This document shows positions 17,601-21,799 of a stretch of DNA of 21,799 nucleotides, in pieces; positions within the stretch are counted from its first letter, which is position 1, and each line of letters begins with the position of its first letter. The position numbers and the translations under genes are program-made. The DNA is taken from assembly GCA_020632885.1 (NCBI GenBank), contig JACKEQ010000053.1:1-21799 (forward strand). The letters are read 5' to 3'. The notes under the pieces were generated by a model. That model saw only the letters and a list, made by a program, of their open reading frames with translations. It ran no database searches and was not told the DNA's origin. This DNA comes from Alphaproteobacteria bacterium. Its GTDB lineage: Bacteria; Myxococcota_A; UBA796; GCA-2862545.

Positions 17601-17895
17601 CGCCGACTGGGAGACGGCGCTCGCGGCCTTCCAGGACTGCGCGAGCAGCGAGAGCCTCGCCCAGAGCCCCGCGGAGGAGGCCATGGTGCACGCCGGGCTC
17701 ATCGCGGCGGGCGGGGCGCTCGGGCAGCACGAGAGCATCGAGGCCTGGCTGCGAGCCCTCGAGGGGGCCGTGCGCGGACGGAGGCTCCACCAGCCCACCC
17801 TCGTCACGCTGATCGAGCAGGCCCGGCGCCACGTCGTCTCCGACGAGCACTACACGCGTCTCACCCAGGTGCTCGCGTCCGTGGACGGCGGGTAG
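14608..17895 (+). CDS. Ser/Thr protein kinase fused to AAA/STAND-like ATPase and TPR region
   Basis: A 1095-residue cytosolic signalling protein. Residues ~1-275 are a complete Hanks-type kinase: Gly loop LASGGMSDVW, Lys35 in AAVK, HRDIKPGN with Asp137, DFG at 159-161, GTPRYMAPEQ and DLYSLGC. After a Pro-rich linker (~280-345) comes an ATPase of the kind found in large bacterial kinases, with Walker A-like GTAGLGRTR at 387-395 and Walker B-like VLLTFDDAH at 494-502. Residues ~750-1090 are helical repeats of TPR character (for example AEPAQARRAFEKALDLLGEGG). The Walker A has Arg393 instead of the usual Lys, so ATP use may be altered. The GTG start overlaps the upstream TGA, and the kinase Gly loop begins only ~12 residues later, so no earlier or later start fits. 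No transmembrane segment is evident. Confidence 0.93.
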   Translation: MRLGPFELFQPLASGGMSDVWSAWHVATGVFAAVKLIPPERVDEHSRRALEREIRTAAALDHPGIVWVYDQGIVDAATAASSEGQLLEGSPFLVMEYASFTLRNMLPITEWGELRSVLAGLLDALAHAHARGVIHRDIKPGNVLVCGPDDLRPGLKLTDFGIAHALDATDPVTGARKVMGTPRYMAPEQVDGDWRALGPSTDLYSLGCLTFRCLTGHGPFRSSGAKLLLDHLKKPAPPLQVPEGFPEDLASWTAWLLEKDPSRRPSTAAAALEALPPGPHLPLNPATPLEEQPTKPMVPVPMVTLQDRKRAARRSDPPLPGLQLLPVPARWRRARSPGGRQLRDAGRALIGLRQVPMAGRTAERDLMWTVLRQSANRGEPRGIAVVGTAGLGRTRLIDWYAERASELGCATVLATRCRPRADLADALRQTLQKLFLTADLPPQARVQRARDVVARLGIARCPMVELALDPASDLDVVTAGVHQLVDRLKARGPVLLTFDDAHNSPEALELAEELLELEGPVLVVLSAQEEALAEDPLLRIRLHDLCSFSVSLEPLEGSDWTDLVGSVLPLTPTLAATVAQRSQGNPRFAIELLTDWVQRDVLVPTKDGFEAPADLELPASMRAIWSSRVRHVLADLPPEAELCLELSATLGMEVDFRDLRALLPDQEPIWQALVTRLGLSRLTATTASGFAFSHPALREVVLARAERAGRAVSHHRRIAVHLADATDPPSIRRRGRHLAAAGDREAAFGDLFLAAHQARTGIGIGPALVLIDEAERLLDPEEPRRAELLSFRARTLSTGRSYEAARSAAREALALAERHGWTHEIGRATVQIGVCAFHAAEPAQARRAFEKALDLLGEGGDPTSRGIAASHLGWLHIGDDNLPAALAAFVIAERAYGAAGTRDGDIARLMVLADRANFLDDLDAYADALEEAWKLAFDPPQLMLQLHLLERRAFHATRTGDFARARTLCEEMLEVAHTLSAGATSRLKLLYGHVAVELADWETALAAFQDCASSESLAQSPAEEAMVHAGLIAAGGALGQHESIEAWLRALEGAVRGRRLHQPTLVTLIEQARRHVVSDEHYTRLTQVLASVDGG

Positions 17896-17910
17896 AGGTC
17901 AGGGGACCTC
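17895..17910. terminator. Short perfect hairpin at the convergent kinase/phosphatase stops
   Basis: GAGGTC (17895-17900), loop AGGG, GACCTC (17905-17910). The stem includes the last base of the kinase TAG and two bases of the phosphatase stop. Only three bases separate the two genes, so any terminator must lie here or inside the opposing gene. No T-run; six-bp stem only. Confidence 0.3.
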
Positions 17911-19383
17911 GACGATCACCAGGGTGACGTTGTCCTTCCCGCCGCCATGGTGCGCCGCACGCACCAGCTCGCGGCTCGCGAGCCGGGGATCCTGGTAGGT
18001 GTTCATCAGGTTCTCCATGTCGCGGTCCTCGACCTCGCCCCAGAGACCATCCGAGCACATCAGGATCTTGTCGCCCGACTTCAGCTCCACCCGGAACACG
18101 TCGATCTCGATGTCGCGCTCAGTGCCCACCGTGCGCAGGAGGATGTTGCTGTGCGGGTGGTGCCGCGCCTCCTCCGCCGTGATCCGGCCGCGCTCGACCA
18201 TCTTCTGCACGAGGCTGTGGTCGCGGGAGATCTGGTGGAGCGCGCCGTCGCGCATCAGGTAGCCGCGCGAGTCGCCCACGTTGGCCAGGAAGCCGATGCG
18301 GTCGTCCACGATCAGGATGCACACCATCGTGGTGCCCATGTCGGTGCCGCGGCTGTCCGCGACCTCCTTGATCGTGTTGTTCGCGGTCTGGAAGCTCTCC
18401 TCGACCATCGCCTCGAGGGCGTCGAGCGGTGGAGACTCCATCTCCTCGCGCCGGCGGGCCTCCTCGCACATGGTCTGGACCGCGAGCATGCTCGCGACCT
18501 CGCCGCTGTCGTGGCCGCCCATGCCGTCCGCGACCACGTAGAGCTTCGCGCGCTCGGAGAGCCGCACCCAGCCCCAGTTGTCCTCGTTGAGCTGCCGGGT
18601 CAGCCCCACGTCGCTGATCCCCCCGAGGAGCGGCGGGAACATCTCGTCGCCGTGCTGGAGCCAGGACGACTCCACCCGGCGCCCGAAGGCCAGGAGATCG
18701 ATCTCCTCGCCCTCCTCGATGGGCAGGAAGGCGTCGCGGAGCTCGTCGGCGTCGACGTTGCAGTAGCGCCGGAGGATCTCGCCGAACGACGCGAGCTCGT
18801 CGTAGCGGGCGTTCACGGGCTGCTCGATCACCTCCTCGACGTCGACGTCGAACAACGACACCGAGTTGTCCGTGTGGATCAGGAGGTTGGCGCGCGTGAG
18901 CCACTTCAGGCGCACGCCGTGCTGGCGCAGGAACGCGACGGTGCCGAGCACCCGCTGGCCCACCTGGAGCAGGCGCTTGTTCGACAGGGGCGAGGCCTCG
19001 TCGAGCATCAGCCCCTCCCCGTTGTAGGGGATCACCGAGTAGAGCGCGCGCTCGTCACGGAAGACGTCCCAGGGGTGCGCCAGGCCGGGATGCCGGAGCT
19101 GCTTGGCGAAGTACGCCTCGTAGGGCGCGAGCCCCTCCGTCCACCAGCGCGCCGACACCAGGAAGCGACGATCCGTGAACGGTGTGTTGCACTTGAGGCA
19201 CGCGGTCGCGGTGCGCGGGCTCTCGTCGAACCCGCACTGCCAGCACCTGCGCGTGGGCTGGTCCGGCCGGTTGTCGTTGGCCAGGTAGAACATCCGCCCC
19301 TCGGCCAGACGCACGAGCCCCTCGATGACGTAGTGCTTTCCGAGCAGCGAGCCGGGCGGGAGGTGCGAGGGGCGGTCGGCCAT
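17899..19383 (-). CDS. PP2C Ser/Thr phosphatase with N-terminal zinc-ribbon and kinase-like domain
   Basis: A 494-residue cytosolic protein. Residues ~255-494 are a full PP2C (PPM) phosphatase: Glu267-Asp268 in LNEDN, VADGMGGH with Asp286, GTTMV, ANVGDSRGYL, SDGLWG with Asp445, and GGKDNVT with Asp484. Residues 1-240 are unusual: the opening GSLLGKHYVIEGLV resembles a kinase start, then comes a zinc ribbon (Cys47, Cys50, Cys62, Cys65), then RHPGLAHPWDVF, and WLTRANLLIH with FDVDVEEV where an active kinase would have HRDLKPxN and DFG. The catalytic Asp is replaced (Trp161), while Asn166 and Asp179 are kept, so I read this half as a pseudokinase, probably a sensing or docking module. It converges on the kinase gene and may reverse its action. 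ATG at 19383 has only a weak GGA upstream. Confidence 0.9.
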   Translation of the reverse strand: MADRPSHLPPGSLLGKHYVIEGLVRLAEGRMFYLANDNRPDQPTRRCWQCGFDESPRTATACLKCNTPFTDRRFLVSARWWTEGLAPYEAYFAKQLRHPGLAHPWDVFRDERALYSVIPYNGEGLMLDEASPLSNKRLLQVGQRVLGTVAFLRQHGVRLKWLTRANLLIHTDNSVSLFDVDVEEVIEQPVNARYDELASFGEILRRYCNVDADELRDAFLPIEEGEEIDLLAFGRRVESSWLQHGDEMFPPLLGGISDVGLTRQLNEDNWGWVRLSERAKLYVVADGMGGHDSGEVASMLAVQTMCEEARRREEMESPPLDALEAMVEESFQTANNTIKEVADSRGTDMGTTMVCILIVDDRIGFLANVGDSRGYLMRDGALHQISRDHSLVQKMVERGRITAEEARHHPHSNILLRTVGTERDIEIDVFRVELKSGDKILMCSDGLWGEVEDRDMENLMNTYQDPRLASRELVRAAHHGGGKDNVTLVIVEVP

Positions 19384-19547
19384 GGCATCCAGGTCGGCGG
19401 ATCATCCGCGACCGGAAGCCTACGCCGGGAGGTCCGCCACAGCAAGCGCAGCGCCATCCGGGTGACATCTTCGCGGAGACCCTTTCGGATCGTCGCGCCA
19501 GCAGATACACAGCGGCCGTGCCCCGTGGGGCGATCGAGGAGAACAAC
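19384..19547. other. Divergent intergenic region, no clear signal
   Basis: 164 bases between the phosphatase gene and the first Asp-rich lipoprotein gene; it must hold promoters for both. I find no convincing -35/-10 pair. The only clear element is GAGGAG at 19536-19541, the Shine-Dalgarno of the downstream gene. Confidence 0.5.
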
Positions 19548-20450
19548 ATGACCACGCGCATCACGCTCGCCACCGCCCTCTTCGCGGGCGCCCTCCTGGG
19601 CGGCTGCCCCCGCTCCGCCCCCACGGTCCCCGAGGGCGACACGGACACCGACACCGACACCGACTCCGATGCGGACGCGGATGCCGACACCGACACCGAC
19701 GCGGATGCCGACACCGACACCGACGCCGACACGGACACCGTCGACTGCACGGCGCCCACCGCGACCGGCCCGTGGGACGACGGCTTCCCGCACCCCCTCT
19801 TCACCTACGGCAACACGTCCACGACGGCGACCTACGACTTCGACGCCAACGTCGCGGCCCTGTTCGCCGCGGACACCGCCAACGGCACGGCCAACACCGC
19901 CAACACCACCATCGACCTGAGCGGCAGCCCGGTCGCCATCAACGGCGCCATCGTCACCGCGATCGGCTTCGGCTCGACGCCGCCCGTGTGGATCGCCGAC
20001 CAGAACATGGCCATCCAGGTGTTCGGCGTGGCCGAGTTCGCGAGCGTCGCCCTCGGCGACAAGGTGTCCTTCAGCGCCACCGAGCTGAAGAACTACTTCG
20101 GCGAGCTCGAGGTCACCGCGATCGACACCACGGCCGGCGTCACGGTCGACTCGAGCAACAACACGATCTACATCGCCGACGCCACGGGCGCGACGGTGGA
20201 CTTCGCCACCACGGGCGGCGCTCTCGTGGAGTTCTACGGCGCGGTGGTCGGCCCGACGGGCGAGGACTGCGGCACGGGCACCTGCTACTCGCTCGAGAAC
20301 AACGGCGTCACGCAGAAGGTCAACCTGTCCAGCGGCTTCAGCGCTACGCCCCAGGCCGGCGAGTGCATGCACTTCATCGCCCCCGTCACCTGGAACCGCT
20401 CGGCCGACCGGATCTCCACCAGCAACTTCGACTGGCTCCGGTTCTTCTAG
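19548..20450 (+). CDS. Lipoprotein with Asp-Thr stalk and OB-fold-like domain
   Basis: A 300-residue exported protein with a signal peptide ending in lipobox LLGGC (Cys20). Residues 31-64 are 17 consecutive Asp-X pairs (X = Thr, Ser or Ala), a charged flexible stalk common on Myxococcota surface lipoproteins. The remainder is beta-rich, and segments such as PVWIADQNMAIQVFG followed by ALGDKVSFSATELKNYFGE have the spacing of an OB-fold, similar to the next gene product; Cys residues in EDCGTGTCY may pair. I do not know its ligand. The ATG at 19548 has GAGGAG six bases upstream and directly precedes the signal peptide; the longer in-frame start at 19518 would add ten residues without a ribosome site. 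Confidence 0.82.
   Translation: MTTRITLATALFAGALLGGCPRSAPTVPEGDTDTDTDTDSDADADADTDTDADADTDTDADTDTVDCTAPTATGPWDDGFPHPLFTYGNTSTTATYDFDANVAALFAADTANGTANTANTTIDLSGSPVAINGAIVTAIGFGSTPPVWIADQNMAIQVFGVAEFASVALGDKVSFSATELKNYFGELEVTAIDTTAGVTVDSSNNTIYIADATGATVDFATTGGALVEFYGAVVGPTGEDCGTGTCYSLENNGVTQKVNLSSGFSATPQAGECMHFIAPVTWNRSADRISTSNFDWLRFF
19638..19739 (+). repeat. Asp-Thr/Asp-Ala hexanucleotide repeat stalk
   Basis: Seventeen tandem six-base units (GACACC, GATGCG, GACGCG, GATGCC and variants) encode the Asp-X stalk of the lipoprotein. The unit is a multiple of three, so slippage would change stalk length without shifting the frame. A related array starts at 21700. Confidence 0.85.
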
Positions 20451-20464
20451 CGTCACCCCGGCGC

Positions 20465-20485
20465 GGGCCCGGATATCCTGGGTCC
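20465..20485 (+). terminator. Possible hairpin in the gap after the first Asp-stalk lipoprotein
   Basis: An imperfect inverted repeat, GGGCCCGG (20465-20472) and CCTGGGTCC-side pairing (20478-20485), with two G-U pairs and a 5-base loop, forms an 8-bp stem in the 60-base gap between two plus-strand genes. No T-run follows, so it could be a terminator, an mRNA processing or stability element, or chance in GC-rich DNA. Confidence 0.3.
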
Positions 20486-20510
20486 GTGCCGCTCCAGTCC
20501 GGAGGTCCCC

Positions 20511-21455
20511 TTGCGACGTCTGCTGCCCGTACTGCTCCTCCTCGCCGGCTGTGTGAGCACCGAGCGTGATCCCGAAGGCTGGGACGACTGGTACGGCCCG
20601 GTGGGGCCCGCGGACGAAGACGTCGTGGAGCCGATCGCCTTCACGGACGAGCCCTACGCCTACGACGACTTCTCGGGCGCCGTGGGCGGCCTCTCGCCGC
20701 TGATGCAGGACTTCACCCGGAAGTTCGCCAACGTGGAGACCATCCCGCCCGGTTGTGACGGCTGGCAGCACGACACCAGCCTGCCCCGCGAGTTCTGGGC
20801 GATGGTCACCCTCCACCCCCGCCTCTACTACAAGGGCCAGGGCTGTACCCCGAACCCCCAGCCCCGCGACGCGGATGGCGCCTACATCACCAGCGAGGAG
20901 AAGTACTACGGGAACTTCTTCATCGAGGACGACTCCGGCGGCATCTTCGTGCTCAACGACTCCAAGGTGGCCCACTTCCGCATGGGCGACCGCGTGAAGA
21001 TCCGCGTGAACGGCGTGGGTGAGCGCTTCAAGCTCCGGTCCATCGTCTCCCACGAGATCCTCCAGATCGACCGCGGGCCACACCCGATCGCCTGGACCCC
21101 TGCGGGGGACTCCAGCTGCTCCGGGGTCCCGTCCGACTTCGACCCCGACGACCCGCAGCAGCTCGCCGCCTTCCAGGCCGCCGATGTCACGTGCGACTAC
21201 GGGGAATATTCGCCCTTCATCGGTCGCACCCTCCGCGTCGAGGGCATTGTGCTGTCCGACCCCGACACGTTCGGCGGCTTCCACGTCTACGACGACGAGG
21301 GCCGGATCCACCAGGTGTCGCTGGACTCCGAGCTCAACCGCCGGAAGGTCTCCTGGCCGGTGGGCTCGCGCATCCGGGTCACCGGGCCGGTGCTGAACTC
21401 CTTCGGGCACAGCATCATCATCATGAAGAAGGGCCAGGTCCAGCTGCTGGACTGA
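20511..21455 (+). CDS. Lipoprotein with two OB-fold-like domains
   Basis: A 314-residue exported protein. It starts at TTG with GGAGG five bases upstream; the signal peptide (RR at residues 2-3, a Leu-rich core, lipobox LLAGC, Cys14) begins immediately, confirming the start. Two beta domains follow. The first, residues ~95-190, contains NFFIEDDSGGIFVLND and MGDRVKIRVNGVGERF; the second, ~225-314, contains LRVEGIVLSDPDTFGGFHVYDDEG and VGSRIRVTGPVLNSFG. Both show the pattern of an OB-fold: a short strand with Asp/Gly turn, then GD/GS-R-hydrophobic-hydrophobic-V. Several Cys residues are likely disulfide bonded. Ligand unknown. Its last ~46 codons recur as an orphan fragment just downstream. Confidence 0.85.
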   Translation: MRRLLPVLLLLAGCVSTERDPEGWDDWYGPVGPADEDVVEPIAFTDEPYAYDDFSGAVGGLSPLMQDFTRKFANVETIPPGCDGWQHDTSLPREFWAMVTLHPRLYYKGQGCTPNPQPRDADGAYITSEEKYYGNFFIEDDSGGIFVLNDSKVAHFRMGDRVKIRVNGVGERFKLRSIVSHEILQIDRGPHPIAWTPAGDSSCSGVPSDFDPDDPQQLAAFQAADVTCDYGEYSPFIGRTLRVEGIVLSDPDTFGGFHVYDDEGRIHQVSLDSELNRRKVSWPVGSRIRVTGPVLNSFGHSIIIMKKGQVQLLD

Positions 21456-21461
21456 CCCCCT

Positions 21462-21626
21462 CTGGACTCCGGCGACGAGGTCCAGGTGTCGCTCGACAGC
21501 GAGCTCAACCGCCGCAAGGTCGCGTGGCCCGTGGGTGCTCGCATCCAGGTCACCGGCCCCGTGCTCAACTCCTTCGGCCACACCCTCGTCGTCATGAAGA
21601 AGGGACAGGTCGAGGTCCTGGACTGA
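21462..21626 (+). pseudogene. Orphan 3' fragment of a paralogous OB-fold lipoprotein gene
   Basis: Directly after the stop of the preceding gene, in the same frame, the sequence encodes LDSGDEVQVSLDSELNRR and continues to a TGA at 21624. Its last 46 residues match the last 46 of the preceding protein at 37 positions, and both copies end with CTGGACTGACCCC. There is no signal peptide, ribosome site or suitable start, so this is the tail of a tandem paralogue whose front was lost, most simply by deletion or recombination between copies. Codons differ at many synonymous sites, so the copies diverged before the truncation. It could in principle be read through from the upstream gene, but the intervening TGA argues against that. 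Confidence 0.75.
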
Positions 21627-21630
21627 CCCC

Positions 21631-21799
21631 ATGCGCATGCTCCCGTTCCTCCTGCTCACGGCCTGCCTCGGCCCCGCTCCCACCGCCACGGAGGAGAGCG
21701 ACACCGACACCGACACCGATGCGGACTCCGACGCAGACACCGATGCGGACGCGGACGCGGACGCGGATGCCGACACCGACGCCGACACGGACACCGATG
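21631..21799 (+). CDS. Asp-stalk lipoprotein, partial (cut by window end)
   Basis: The first 56 codons of an exported lipoprotein; the gene runs off the window. The signal peptide is short (MRMLPFLLLTAC) with Cys12 acylated, followed by a Pro/Ala/Thr linker and at least 33 residues of alternating Asp with Thr, Ala or Ser, a stalk like that of the lipoprotein at 19548. It begins four bases after the stop of the orphan fragment; the nearest purine-rich sequence (GAGGTC) is about 14 bases away, so its ribosome site is weak, and the ATG at 21637 is an alternative. By analogy with its neighbours the missing part may be a beta-rich ligand-binding domain, but nothing in the window shows this. Confidence 0.75.
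   Translation, partial: MRMLPFLLLTACLGPAPTATEESDTDTDTDADSDADTDADADADADADTDADTDTD
21700..21799 (+). repeat. Second Asp-X hexanucleotide repeat stalk (continues past window)
   Basis: At least 16 tandem six-base units of the same kinds as in the 19638 array encode the stalk of the partial lipoprotein. The two arrays share near-identical units and could recombine with each other. Confidence 0.8.

Noticed and set aside
15228..17927. 899-codon plus-strand frame inside the kinase gene
   Set aside because: Arg/Pro/Gly-rich out-of-frame shadow of the kinase-ATPase-TPR gene.
19384..19547. GATACA near 19504 as a -10 box for the lipoprotein gene
   Set aside because: No matching -35 at proper spacing, and only a partial consensus match.
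19638..19739. Tandem repeats considered as a CRISPR array or transfer-related satellite
   Set aside because: Six-base units with no spacers, inside a coding frame; they encode the Asp-X stalk.
19032..21794. 920-codon minus-strand frame over the lipoprotein cluster
   Set aside because: Antisense shadow beginning in the Asp-X repeats, read as Ser/Ala/Val runs; the plus-strand genes have signal peptides and ribosome sites.

Overview
This is GC-rich DNA whose proteins look like those of a Myxococcota-type bacterium (former Deltaproteobacteria). The pointers are a probable MYXO-CTERM tail on a large surface protein, many lipoproteins with Asp-Thr/Asp-Ala stalks, a Ser/Thr kinase fused to an ATPase and TPR region, and heavy use of GTG/TTG starts with overlapping stop/start codons. 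The taxonomic call is an inference from protein style; there is no rRNA or other marker gene. I saw no tRNA, rRNA, CRISPR array, insertion sequence or phage gene.

Left block (3-5608, all minus strand): one probable operon transcribed leftward. A ~988-residue secreted protein (beta-helix, MopE-like motif, about 28 thrombospondin type 3 calcium repeats, MYXO-CTERM-like tail) is followed by a group II truncated haemoglobin, an unrecognised helical protein, an adenine-deaminase-type enzyme and a small lipoprotein. The first three genes are joined by GTGA stop/start overlaps. Diverging from it, six bases away, is an M28-family metallopeptidase lipoprotein (5615-6877).

Middle block (6890-11774, minus strand): a TonB-dependent receptor followed by two lipoproteins. 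The receptor stop lies inside the next gene's Shine-Dalgarno sequence, and the two lipoprotein genes overlap by ATGA. This looks like an outer-membrane uptake or secretion unit of unknown substrate. Upstream of the receptor is a perfect 9-bp inverted repeat with a 7-bp spacer.

Signalling block (12065-19383): a lipoprotein with an alkaline phosphatase/sulfatase fold and Thr at the usual nucleophile position is coupled by GTGA to a Ser/Thr kinase-ATPase-TPR protein. This runs head-on, with three bases between the stops, into a PP2C phosphatase whose N-terminal half looks like a degenerate kinase domain carrying a four-cysteine zinc ribbon. Kinase and phosphatase form a plausible opposing pair.

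Right block (19548-21799, plus strand): a run of secreted lipoproteins with predicted OB-fold-like beta domains and Asp-rich stalks. Between the second and third lies an orphan copy of the last ~50 codons of the second gene, a relic of a tandem paralogue. The third lipoprotein is cut by the window end.

No gene-free stretch exceeds 300 bases; the longest is 11775-12064 (290 bases), which holds the inverted repeat and a weak promoter candidate. The strongest candidates for something undescribed are the pseudokinase/zinc-ribbon/PP2C protein with its kinase partner and the uncharacterised TonB receptor-lipoprotein operon.
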